Assembly (NCBI GenBank): GCA_023055425.1
Contig: JALGPY010000002.1
Span: 121,160,088 to 121,224,087, forward strand
Reading direction: 5' to 3'
Length of the DNA: 64,000 nt
Origin: Linanthus parryae
Lineage: Eukaryota > Streptophyta > Magnoliopsida > Ericales > Polemoniaceae
The position numbers were made by a program, and so were the translations under genes. Positions 1 through 25,549 of this stretch are shown here, in pieces. The notes under the pieces were generated by a model. The model worked only from the letters and a program-made list of their open reading frames with translations, had not been told where the DNA came from and did not search any database. How positions within the stretch are numbered: position 1 is the stretch's first letter; every line of letters starts with the position of its first letter.

Positions 1-1133
1 AGTTATAAAGGCGTGTACTGGATACAATAAGAAGCAAGCTTAGAGATCGTAGTGGACGTAGATAGAATTTGTCCCTCCCACATAACGGGAGCAAATATCC
101 TAGGCCACTCGAGGGATAATGCTTATAAAATGTCTGGCCAGACTCAAATAAATCAATATGGGATAGTGATGTTATTTGCACGAATAAGGCGATTCCCATG
201 GATCGAGAAACTATGGATTGGATATACGAGTGTGACTTGTAGGTCTCGTGTCCAATCCGGATATTGGGACAAAGGGATGAGACAATTACTTGCACAAGGT
301 TTGTCATGATGACTATTCTATTTGTTGGCTAGAATGGATGTCTTGGTAGAGGCCGCTCCATATTAGTAAATAGTTACTACCAACTAAATAGAACCTATGG
401 GGTCACACGCCATATAGGGGTGAACTAGACATGGGAAATAATTAATTAATATGATTAATTAATTAAAAGGATCAAAAAGCAACAACTTGCTAACTTAGTA
501 GGACTAATATGCAAGTTGGCCTAATTCATGTAGGGACATGATTAGGATTTGATAAGGTGGCCTAATTCATGTAGAGACATGATTAGGATTAATTTGCAAA
601 TAGAACTAATCTATGTATTGACATGATAATGACTATTTTGCAAAAAGGGGACTAATCCGAATTCTAGTAGACTAGAATAGGGCCTTTAGGTAGTTAACAA
701 GGAGTTGTTGGACTATATAAAGGATACTCCTTCCTTCCTTCCCACACTAATGCTCATAACATAAGTGAGTGGGAGAGAAAAGGAGAGAAAGGAAAAACCC
801 ACAAAGGGGCCGAAACCCCCTTGGGATTGCCGCCCCACCCGTCGGCCTAAAGGGTGCCGCCCACTTTTGCTTGCCTCGTTTTGCGCGATTCTTCTTCCTC
901 TTCCTCTTTCCGGGCTAGCACCAAGGATTGGAAGATCTAGATCTCACCTCTAGGCGTGGATCAACCGTAGAGACGTGACACTATTCGCGTTTGAAGTCAT
1001 CAAAGGAGAACCCTAAGGTGTGTTATTGATTTCTTCCCTTACCATCGTTATGTCTCTTGACTTGTGATCCTTGGAGCGTTTTGCATGGTTGATTATTGTT
1101 TCCGTTGCGCATCCATGTTGTCAAAACCCTACA
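1..1133 (+). mobile_element. Ty1/copia LTR (3' LTR or solo LTR), cut by the window edge
   Basis: The segment matches, in the opposite orientation, the LTRs of the minus-strand copia element at the right end of the window (55283-56592 and 62635-64000). The order of landmarks is the same: a block around TCTGGCCAGACTCAAATAAA, a TATATAAAGGA promoter-like stretch near 714, a GC-rich coding-like patch, and an end in CCCTACA at 1133. No primer-binding site follows; the next bases are CATCATTACT. This end is therefore a 3' LTR or a solo LTR, not a 5' LTR. The first part of the LTR lies outside the window. The short open frame at 765-953 is inside the LTR and is not a gene. Confidence 0.85.
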
Positions 1134-2163
1134 CATCATTACTATACACATCCCCGTACTCAAGCGAGTGTTCTCGGCTGAGACTACTGGGAAATCGCAA
1201 GAGTTAACCCAAGTTCATACACGACATAGCGAAATCAAGAACAACCACAACTTCATATAAGCGTGCTACTTACTATTTACAAATTATGAAAGTAACTTCT
1301 ATGAGCTAACTATTTCAGTGTGGCTATGCTAAGATCCCAATCCCTAGCGTTCAGATGGGGAGTTTTAGAAAACAACAAATCGTTAAAAAGAAAGCAGTCA
1401 GACATAAGCCTTAGTGAAAACAGTCTATTTAGCTTATACTAATCAGACTGGTCTTAACAGTTTTTCTGAAACGGGAAGTGTCAGTATGACAGTTTTCAAC
1501 TGTATGTCAATTCCGGGTCAAATATCTCAGATCATGTTGTTTGATGTATGTGTATTATATAAATGATCTGAGGATTCTTATTTAGATATATTTGTGCTAA
1601 CCCTGAACTTGCAGGTAATTCAAGCGTCTGAAATTCAATGAAGGAAGTTGAAGATCGTATAATCATTTTAAGGGTGTCCATATACTCTTAATAGGGTTGT
1701 GCCTTATTCTCATGTTCAGGAGTATTCCTGTAACGTCAGTTCAGATGTCTAGGGACTAAACTGTCAAAACTGCAAAGAGAAGAGGACTATATAAGCAGAC
1801 AAGTCTCTCTAGCTCGCCAACATGCCACAATAGTGTAAAAAAACACAGGGTCCGCAAGTTGCCGTTGGACGGCTAGGGTTGGGCCGTTTGTTTCTTTGAG
1901 CTCTCTCTAGCTGTTTTGGAAGTTCACTCAATTAAATATTTTTATTTCTAGATTTCCTAAGATCTTTAATCTTGATCTTCCAAAAGATAGAGAGTTTAGT
2001 TAAGAATGAAATACTTGTTTTTGACAAGAGTATATTATTGAGGGATTTATCTCACATTTTACTAATAAGTATTTACGTATTAAACTTCTTTTACTTATAT
2101 AATTATTTTTCTGCCTAAATTAAATTGAAAGCATTTCGATATAAATCAAACATTATATAGTAG
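1134..2163. other. Intergenic sequence without a recognised gene
   Basis: No convincing open frame is present. A TATATAAG box near 1790, followed by a pyrimidine-rich stretch and a G+C-richer patch (about 1850-1920), resembles the promoter part of an LTR or of a decayed gene. I could not find a partner repeat for it in the window. Confidence 0.4.
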
Positions 2164-4500
2164 GGTAAAAGACACTTTCCACCCCTATTATTTGGTACAA
2201 ATACAATTTTATCAATTGACATTTGAACAATACATCAGACCACCCCTGTAACGGGAAAAAGTGAGGACATTTAGCACCCTTCTGTCATATTCCGCCGATG
2301 AAGTCACTTTTTAACAGATTTGGGATGATTTTTCCCCTATTCTTGATGGTTTTTGCGGACCATATTTCCCATTTATAATATTTATAGACCATATTGCCCA
2401 TGTTTAATGTTACTCTTGAATCATCAAGAACACTATGAACATCAAGAACACCAAGAACAATTCTATTCTTTGTTACTATTTTACCCCCCTTTGAGCGTCT
2501 AGGCTTGAGATGTATGGGTCTGAAGGGTGACAAGGCGTGACGCCCTGGTTTCTAATGGTCGCGACCATGGGAATCCCCTATTCGCGGACGACCGATGAGT
2601 CATACAAACGCCTTTTGACAGAGGTTTGTTGGCCTTGGGAATTTATGGGGACATTGTCAGAGGACGCACCAACTTCTGGGTGTTGAGGTAGCGAAGGAAG
2701 AGTGGTGCCTGAGAGTTTCCGTGCAAGCTGATTGTGCATCTGGGTGTTTAACAACGTAGTCTCGTCCATGGTTAGTTTCAGTTGAGCGACTTGGTTCTGC
2801 AAATTGTTGTTTAGGGTTTGAAAAGCTTCCAATAGGAGAGCCTGAGCATTTAGGGGAGGGGGGGGGGGGGGAGGTTGATCCTCCGAATGTAGAGAGCCAT
2901 AAATGATCTGCGAGGGAGCAGCTTCGCTGTCATTGGCATTCATGGTCGTGAGATTCGGTCTGGGTTGTTGTGCTATGTGATTGGTTAGATCTCTTTGATG
3001 TCGGTTTCACCAAAAATTTTACAAGGAAATGGAGAGGGTACTGTTGTAGAATAGTCTTTGGATTATAGCTAATCAGAGCTAACAACAATGCAGCAAGTAC
3101 TCATATAGATCGGAGCCCAAGGAGAGATAGGTGAAGGGGTGGAAATAAGCGGAATTGGACTAGTTTAAGGGAAGAGACAACTTGTTGGCAGCAATTCGGT
3201 AAATCACATAGAATGAAATCAGCGTGAGTGTACGAAATGGCAGAAATGACAGTCCTATTAATACTATTCCGACTAGGGCAACCAATTGAAGACACGCAAA
3301 CAACCCACACCCCATTATGATGGTGGTGTACCCTAAATCCCTAGAGGATTGTCACGGATAACGTCAACCCTAGCATAAAGAAGGTGGTATAACAAGTCGG
3401 CTTCGTCAGTACAATACTGGTCGCATATGGGGCGGAACCCACATGCGGCGGGCCTTATTCTAGCCTCCAAGCCACTAGAACCCACGGCTCCCCGTGCCAG
3501 GTGATAGGCACAAGGGACCATGTCTCATGGTCCCTTCAAGTGCGAGATGGAATGATCTTGTGCTTTTGAAGCACGTAGGTGGGGAAACCTGTAGGATGCT
3601 GATAGGTTTACGTGCCAGTGACCCGATAACTCATTCTTGACTGTCTACAATGTCCCCAATCTTCTAGTCCCCATTATTCAGTTTATGAAATCTAACTTTG
3701 AAATATCACTAGAAAGAAACGTCTTTTGCCTACCAATCATAGTGCTCGTTTATGTCAATAAGATGACATAACAATAAACGAAGTAGACGAATTTCAAGAG
3801 AAATATAGCGTTGATGTTCACTCATCTACGGCTTACCTAACTAGGGCAATTTTAGGCTAACAGGCGGACTAGACTTAAGCATTAAGAGCTGACATAACTC
3901 AATTTTATCAATTACAAGTATCTATAGCATAGCTATGGTAGGGACATGGTTATAGTCGTTCTATACTTTAAGGAGTTATGGACCAGAGAGAGGTCATTAG
4001 AAGGTAGAGTCAGAAAGACTAAGAATGGAGATAGACTTTTTCAGAGATTGATTTATAAAGGTGGGTCCTCATGTTATTTTTTTTTTTTAATTCTTAAAAG
4101 TCTTATAATCTTTAATTTTAATGATGTAAGATCACTAGAATAAGATGGGGATATATTTAAATTGATATTTCACAATCAGGGGTGTGCATGTGGTTTTTCA
4201 TTTTTTTTGTGTGGCGGCGAGGCACACATGCCTGTGCCCCTCAATAACCTCACCCTTGGTTGCAGGTGGTATTCTAATGGAAATTAGAGGGGGTCAAGTG
4301 ATTAACTCAACAGTGGGGATATAATTGACTTCACACATGCCACATCAAAATGAGGGGATCAATTTGCTCAAAAAAGAATGAAGGGGTCAAGCATCCAAAA
4401 TTGTGGTAAAATAGGGTAGTCATGTGGCTTTTTCCAATCTAGAGGTGCGTCAGTGATTTTGTACCTATATAGAAGGTGTCTATTATCCAAAAGTTTTACC
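2164..4500. mobile_element. TIR-bounded element of about 2.3 kb, class uncertain
   Basis: The ends read GGTAAAA...TTTTACC. Inward of them the left end carries GACACTTTCC, a TAT-rich spacer and TTGGTACAAAT, and the right end read in reverse carries GACACCTTC, a TAT-rich spacer and AGGTACAAAAT, so the terminal inverted repeat extends imperfectly for about 50 bp. No clean target duplication is visible. The interior has a gag-like fragment on the minus strand and otherwise no coding capacity. A non-autonomous Mutator-like or CACTA-like element is possible; the superfamily is not resolved. Confidence 0.4.
2578..2943 (-). pseudogene. gag-like fragment with a polyproline tract
   Basis: The 121-residue open frame starts at 2943 and has no recognised partner domain. 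It contains a run of proline residues near position 25 (encoded by the poly-G run at about 2860-2871), then a leucine/glutamine/asparagine-rich helical stretch (about residues 34-72), then a proline/serine-rich tail. This layout is seen at the N-terminus of plant Ty3/gypsy gag proteins, but no capsid or zinc-knuckle part follows. The flanking minus-strand sequence to about 3650 has no long frame. I infer a captured or relic gag N-terminus; it could also be a chance frame. Confidence 0.3.
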
Positions 4501-4504
4501 ATCA

Positions 4505-4997
4505 AATAGGGATGACAACGGATCGGGTTTGGATCAGATCAGCCTAAATCCAGATCCGATCCATAAGGTTTCAGATCGGATTGGATTCGGACCGAATTTT
4601 GTCGGATTCGAATTGAATTATCCATCAGATCATGGCGACCAGTATTTTTAGTTCACCTGACCTAAGATTATTATGAATTAGAATTAAAATTGGATTAACA
4701 TAGACTTTATATCAATAATTTTATCAATTTGTTCACAATAATCATATAAATATATCAAACTTAGGACAATATCTTAAATAAACATAGTAAAAATTGTATA
4801 TGTAATTATATTAATACAAGTATATTATTGAATTTATTAGGTATGTTAACCTAATCGGATCGGATCGGATCGGGTTTCACGGATCACAAAACTTGTGATC
4901 TATATCCGATCCACTTGTAAACGGATCAGATCGAATCTGCTCCATTATGATCGGATCATGTCGGATATCAGATCGGATCGGACTCAATTGCCAGTGC
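4505..4997. mobile_element. hAT-like non-autonomous element rich in GGATCGGATC
   Basis: The left end reads TAGGGATGACAACGGATCGG. The right end in reverse reads GCACTGGCAATTGAGTCCG, so the two share a short imperfect inverted repeat of the GG(A/C)NTG(A/G)CAA type common in plant hAT derivatives. The flanks TACCATCA (4497-4504) and TACCACTA (4998-5005) are a possible 8-bp target duplication with two mismatches. Both subterminal regions carry repeated GATCGGATC motifs and the centre is AT-rich. It has no coding capacity. Its right end lies about 100 bp upstream of the TATA box of the TRAPP gene. Confidence 0.5.
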
Positions 4998-5096
4998 TAC
5001 CACTAGGTAAAAGTTCATGCACTGTGGAAGAAGGAAGATACTCTAAATGTCTTTTACCAAAAAGTTTTCACCAAAACCGAACCAAGTGGGAACCTT

Positions 5097-5104
5097 TTAT
5101 ATAC
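5097..5104 (+). promoter_or_regulatory. Probable TATA box of the TRS33-like gene
   Basis: TTATATAC lies about 105 bp upstream of the chosen start codon at 5207, which would put transcription initiation near 5130. It is the only TATA-like sequence between the hAT-like element and the start codon. Confidence 0.5.
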
Positions 5105-5206
5105 TGTCCCGAAAGGAAACAGTAGAAAGTGAAACTAGAAAGGCTTGCGAACACCGAGGGTGTGTACGTACTAGTACTATCACGACAGACAGAAGGGGGA
5201 AGGAAT

Positions 5207-20051
<14,845 letters not shown>

Positions 20052-20199
20052 TAGGGTATGTTGGCAAAAGGTTTGGTCTGAGGCACATCATAAAACTTGT
20101 TCTAGTTCCTTCTTCGCCAGTTAAATTGAGGAGCCGTTGTCATACCGCATCTGGAGAAGTTTTAGTTTCCGCTACTTGAATAAGCAATGATGTAATATA

Positions 20200-20205
20200 A
20201 ATAAA
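20200..20205 (+). terminator. Candidate polyadenylation signal AATAAA of the TRS33-like gene
   Basis: AATAAA lies about 150 bp after the stop codon, in an AT-rich stretch with nearby TGTAATAT. This gives a 3' UTR of ordinary plant length. Confidence 0.55.
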
Positions 20206-20465
20206 CGATGATGATGATTTTGTTTTAGTACTTTTGTGGAGAGTGAATTATGGTGGTCTTGCAAATGTCGTGGTTGTACATATATCCTCCCCCTATACTT
20301 TACCTGTGTTTGCATTTTGCTCAATCAAGCTGTGATAATATATCCATATGCTAAGGAAAGAAAAAAAGAGAAAATAAAAGCGGTGACGTGTTAGAGAATC
20401 TCTAGTACATTAGTTAAATATGTTAAATATTATGGTTAAAGTATGAAAGTGAAAAGATGTCTCTA

Positions 20466-20660
20466 AGGCTGCCGTACCGAATATCGTTTGTTTGAGTTTG
20501 ACTCGTTTAACTTGGTTGCTGAACGAGTCGAACACGAACTCGAGTTGAACAAAAAAATCTTGTTTGAGTTCGGCTCGTTTAGGGCTCGAGTTGTTCGTTG
20601 TTCGGCTCGTGGCCCGTTTAACTGGCTTGTTTACGAGTTCGAATTGGGTTTGATGAACTT
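20466..20660. mobile_element. Fragment rich in GAGTTCGGCTCG motifs, probable hAT derivative
   Basis: The left part AGGCTGCCGTACCGAATAT followed by TTTGAGTTTGACTCG resembles the end of a common plant non-autonomous hAT family. Multiple GAGTTCG and GGCTCG motifs follow in alternating orientation. I do not find the opposite terminus, so this is probably truncated. Confidence 0.35.
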
Positions 20661-20764
20661 GTATTTTTCCTTAAATAATGATTCTACACTAATTACGTAT
20701 AATTTTAAGAAATTACTCATAATGAGTACAAAATAATTGAATTGTTTGTAACTATATAAGTAAA

Positions 20765-20945
20765 GAGGGGCGCTATGCTTCACCTTTTTTTCTTCACCAT
20801 TCAAGTTCACCTCCTATGTGTCAAGATATGATTTTTGGGAATATTTATTTTAAGATATTTCTATAATTACATCACCAATCAAAAACATCCACATAGGAGG
20901 TGAAATTAAGGGGTGAAGGAAAAAGAGTGACGTTTAGCATTTCCC
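20765..20945. mobile_element. Mutator-like MITE with perfect 9-bp target duplication
   Basis: The flanks are identical 9-mers, ATAAGTAAA at 20756-20764 and 20946-20954. The ends GGGGCGCTATGCTTCACC and, in reverse from the right, GGGAAATGCTAAACGTCAC form an imperfect inverted repeat. It strengthens inward, where TTCACCTCCTATGTG pairs with CACATAGGAGGTGAA. The length is 181 bp. It inserted just after the RNase H-coding end of the minus-strand LINE. Confidence 0.88.
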
Positions 20946-20954
20946 ATAAGTAAA

Positions 20955-22978
20955 TGATAGTTGGTCTGTTGTTGTCCAAGAATGACAAAAGAGTTGGCCT
21001 GCTGTTGTCCAAGAGCAGCCAGCTGATCCGAAACACGGTTGGCTTCACAGTGCACCTGCCATCGAGAATGGATCTGGAGCAAGCATCTGCAATCCAAAAC
21101 AACAGTAGATTAATCAGGAGCTGTGGTACCTTTTGTAAAATCATAAGCAACCACTTGAGAATCACTTTCCAAAACTAGATGTTCTATGTTATGCGTATGA
21201 GCAAGAAACATGCCATAACATAAAGCTGTTAATTCAGAGAGAAGAATTGAATTGTGATTAAGATACCCACAAAACCCAAACAACCAATTGCCTAAGAATT
21301 TCGTAAAATGCCTCCAAGACCACCTTCGTTGGTAGTATGATTAAAAGAGCCATCAGTGTTTAGCTTTTGTGGGAGGAGGTTTATACCGATTAACTGCTAT
21401 TGTGTGGAGAATGATAGCAGGGGAATGTTTGTCAGCGAATAGCGTTCACACTGTGATTTTATGAAATATGTTGTTAATTATAGTGTGCGTCTGAAAACTT
21501 TGTTATTGAAAATGAGGACATTTCTACTGAGCCAAATTTCCCGGAGTGTGAAGCAGAAAAGATGTTGCCAAGTGATAAGAGGACGAGCTAGATGATGATT
21601 AAGGGTGCACTATTTTTAAACCAATCCTTGCCATTGGTCGAGATCCAAACATTAGCGGAGGGAATGATATTTCTCCACATGGGAGAAACCTGCACACAGT
21701 CCCGAAAAAGATGAAGCAAATTCTCCGGTTGTACTGAAAAGGGGGCAATGAGGATCATGAGCAGGTCCAAGGTTTGTGGTTAAAGGGAGACGACCACAAA
21801 CAAGTCTCCAAATAAAATCTTGAAGCCTAGGTGGAATTGGTAATTTTCAAATCAAATGATAATTAATATTGGTGTGAGGGAGAAAGGATCTATAGGCCTC
21901 TTTAGAAGTATAAATACCGCCGTTGGAGTGCCACACGAAAGTGTCGGATCGTAATATGTAAGGAATAGGGCAGGAGAGAATTTTATTTTTAATAGTAGCA
22001 GGAAGGTCAATGAAAAGAGAATCCAAATTCGAAACCCCACCCGAAATTAAGTGGATATAGTCAGCTGGTCATCCGCAAGCGTGAGCGGTCCTGAAATGGT
22101 AGCTCGAAAGGGTGTACTGAAAACCACTTACTATGCCACAAACTAGTGGTTCTACCATTTTCTATTATATGACAAAGGTGTGGGATAAAATAACAGTTTT
22201 TTTATACGTATTAACTGCTTTCAGAAGGGACTGGCAGACGAAGTGGCTTGAGGCATCTAAAAAAGAAACAATGTGGGAATAACGAGTTTTTAGAAACTAA
22301 ATCCACCAAGGATTGTCATGTTTAAAAATTCTCCGGAAAAATGAATTAAATGTGCTATGTTACTGAGCATACCTTGCCGCAACACCAAACCACCCCAATT
22401 CTTAGGAGCAGTAACTTTATCCCACGAGGCTGCATGAAAGCTAGTACCCCAAAGAAACCTACGTTGGATCTTATCAAGTTGATTGGTTATTGAAGCAAGA
22501 AGAAGAGTGGTTTGCATAGTATATTGAGGAATGGTAGCCAGAGTATGACGAATTAAAAGGCACACCCGCTAAACTTAAATATGGCGTCTTCCAGTTAGAG
22601 AGTTTCGTAAGGAGTTTATCTACAATATACTTAAAGTCATCTTTCTTACCGGACTCGTGGTGAATGGGAACACCTAGATAAGAGCCTAGAGTATCATGAA
22701 AAGGAATATGGCAAGGGAAGAAATATGATGTTTTGTATGAAAGTGTAAGTTTCATGGGAAACTAGTCTAGATTTTGCTACATTAACCAACTGACCCGAGG
22801 TATTACAAAAATTACTAAGAATTTGAGAAAGAGTATTAATATTACGTTCATTACCACATACAAAAATGAGTATATCATCCGCGAAGAAAATATGACTCTG
22901 ATGAGGGAATTGTTGGTTAAATGGAGAGGTTGAAACTTATTTTGAATTACCGCATTTTTAATGTCGAAATAAAGTTGA
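20955..22978 (-). pseudogene. 3' half of a minus-strand L1-type LINE ORF2 (RT, zf-RVT, RNase H)
   Basis: Reading leftward, the RT polymerase box appears as HIFFADDILIFV at about 22895-22860, followed by the thumb (LGSYLGVPIHHES; KLSNWKTPYLSLAGV) at 22755-22560. Next comes RRFLWGTS with WDKVTAPKNWGGLVLRQG at 22480-22370, the typical plant LINE connection. A zinc-binding remnant (ENLLHLFRDCVQVSPMW) lies near 21700, and an RNase H tail (CEANRVSDQLAALGQQQAN) near 21050-20960. Several frameshifts and stops separate these blocks, so it is dead. The upstream RT part lies at 43490-44096 and ORF1 at 46694-48570, because a 20.5-kb insertion splits the gene inside RT. Confidence 0.88.
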
Positions 22979-23698
22979 TTAAGACAAAGAATAACGACGC
23001 TATTCGCGAAATATTAGATTTGGTAGTTGCTTCTCCCGAGTGGATTGAAATATTTGTTGGAGCACGGGTTAATCATCTTGTATCCTCTACGTTTGATCAC
23101 ACCCAGATCCAACTTATCATGGATCCGAATGCAGTAAGGAAGTTGCTGAACCTGCGGCGCCGGTTCACTTTTGAGGCTGCCTGGTTCGGTAAGGAGGGTA
23201 TGGAGGATGCGGTCCACACCGCGTGGGCTGGTGGTAGTCAGAATGTTAGCAGCAAATTCGCGGATACGGAAAACGGATTGAAATTGTGGAAAGCTCAAGT
23301 GTTCGGCAGTGTGCCAAAAAATTACGCCGAATGCGGGTACGGTTGCAAGTCCTTGCTTTGCGACGTCCTGCTCGCGATGTGATTGAACAATCCGATCCTT
23401 GCGATGCGAGTACTATAATTTGCTGAAAGATGAGGAAACAATTTGGTGCCAAACGTCTGCGCGAATTATGGATTCGTATGGGTGATAGGAATACACGATA
23501 TTTTCATCAAAAGGCAACAATGCGATGAGCTCGGAATGCTATGACTGGTATTGAGGACTCCGTGGGCTGTTGGAAGGATAAGGATGAGGAGGTGACTCTA
23601 GTCTTAAATGATTATTTCACAAATTTGTTCACGAGTCGTAACCAGTTCGAGGATGAGATTAATATAGTTGCGGGATTAGTACCATGCTTGCTTACCAC
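22979..23698 (+). pseudogene. Plus-strand LINE ORF2, endonuclease C-terminal part
   Basis: The frame at 22921-23382 reads LDLVVASPEWIEIFVGARVN followed by HLVSSTFDHTQIQL, the C-terminal end of a plant L1 endonuclease (the SDH-type motif is here FDH). It is followed by RRRFTFEAAWF and by NGLKLWKAQVFG, the linker to RT. After a stop and frameshift, the linker continues around 23545-23690 (DEEVTLVLNDYFTNLFTS). The sequence is broken at 23698 by the gypsy-like insertion and resumes at 39944. The left border abuts the minus-strand LINE near 22978, where LINE reading frames exist on both strands. Confidence 0.85.
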
Positions 23699-24939
23699 TG
23701 TAACAACCCCCTTATTCCGGCTCGGGAGAGACCGGGAGGGTGCTACTTGTAACGAAACGGCGAAAATCATGAATAAAACATCCATAGTTATATATTACAA
23801 ATGGTATAATTGTCTCATTACATTACAAATGTTTAAAATAAACTAAGCGTGCAACCTAACAAAATAAACTAAGATAAACTAGTACGGCTTTTGTGGCACC
23901 CCGCTCCCGCGACCCCGATTAATACATAATTGAACGGGAACGAGGCGTCACACGCCACCAAGGCTAACTCGGCACCATGATGATGGAAGTAAAAATATTT
24001 GTAAATTCAAGGGTTAAGTGAAAAGTATTGCGGAAGCTTGTGAAAAGGGGTCTTATATTCAAAAACATTTTATTTTCAAAACTCGTCTTGTATAAAAAGG
24101 AAATAGAGTTTGGGAATCATAAATAAAACTTTCACCCATCCTCTATGGTACTCATCGATCTCAGAGTATAGTCCTTCATGGTTTAGTCACGGTTACACAT
24201 AAACCATTCATAAAAGGACCACAATACAACTCCAAAAGTTGAGTTAACAAACTACGGGATATCCCCTCATGGGGTAACACATTCCCGCTACCAAAAGATG
24301 ACCATACATAGTCTCCAACAAGTGTATGCTAGATCTCCAAGAGTTACATATAGAAAGACACCAAGTACTACTATATATACATGAGACAAGAAAGTCTCAG
24401 ACACATCTAGCACAAAGCATGAAATATCCACATCATGATATGGCATAAGCAACTAAGCAGCTTGGTTACTTGGCTCGGTCCTCTCCATTGAACCTGAAAG
24501 AGCGGTCATTTAAAGATCAGTCATTTAAAGACCGGTCAGACTGCGAAGTCTGGTGAGCACGTACTTACCCATTTCTTAGGTTTAGAAATATACAATACAT
24601 ATGTACAAGTTCGAAATTCCATGGTCAACTTGTTCCAAACATGCTTGCTTCCACAGTTCATACATAGATAACGGATAATTTAAACAACATAATTTAAGCA
24701 AGCATTCAAGTAAGTAAACATGTAAAGCACTTAGTTCAAATAATTGGGTCCTCGACCCCTTCCACAATACCACTTTGAGCTCTTAGCTTATTTCATTCGA
24801 GTACTTTGGCCATTTAAAATCTCATTAGTGACACTAAGCCATAAATATGGCGAGTCCGCGTAGAATCGCTACCTCGGACAAAACATAGTCAACAAGTCAT
24901 GACAAAGCACGTGTTAACGGCTCATCCCATATTCTATCC

Positions 24940-25070
24940 CTGGTACAGGGTATCGACCTCCGGTCTATGTCCCCACACCGGGAGGGTACCGTCCGGTGTA
25001 TATCCCCCAACCGTTAGGGTACTGTATCGGTGTATTGTCCTCGACCGTTAGGGTACTGTCCAACAGTGTC
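24940..25070. repeat. Short imperfect tandem repeats, about 40-bp unit
   Basis: Steps such as CACACCGGGAGGGTACCGTC, CCAACCGTTAGGGTACTGT and TCGACCGTTAGGGTACTGTC repeat three to four times within the gypsy-like unit. Confidence 0.6.
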
Positions 25071-25456
25071 ATTTATAAAACATACCATGGAATTTCAGTT
25101 TATTAAATTTCATTTATAAACATGCTTTAAAACATGGGCTATATCTCCAATCAAAAGATACAAATCACCAAGTGGTTATCAAAGCACATTCCACCATTCA
25201 TAAGTTTTACAGTATCAACCTCATAGCCCATAAACAGTTAATATATGAAAATAGCACTAATAAAGGGTTGGGTAAGTACTCACCTCAGGTCCTACCTTAT
25301 TGAACCCTTACTAGCTACCAATACGAGAATCCAAGTGCAACTCCAACAAGGAGGCTCTACAAATAATAAGAGCAAGCCAACATTAAGACAAGTTCACTAT
25401 AAGGCAAGCATAAGGTGCTAAAATTTTCCCATGACGTGGTTATGAAGACCTTCTAA

Positions 25457-25542
25457 GATGAATCGACAATGGAATGATGTTCTCTAAAGTAGCATGTTAG
25501 CATGTGAAACTTTAGAGAACATCATTCCATTGTCGATTCATC
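25457..25542. repeat. Perfect 34-bp inverted repeat with 18-bp loop at an element junction
   Basis: The left arm 25457-25490 starts GATGAATCGACAATGG and the right arm 25509-25542 is its exact reverse complement. The loop is AGCATGTTAGCATGTGAA. The right arm stops about ten bases before the point where the copia 5' LTR (which has lost its first ~250 bp) begins. Confidence 0.97.
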
Positions 25543-25549
25543 ATCCAGT

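Noticed and set aside
23014..23452. Minus-strand frames opposite the plus-strand LINE endonuclease
   Set aside because: They are shadows of the plus-strand ORF2, which has the recognisable domain.
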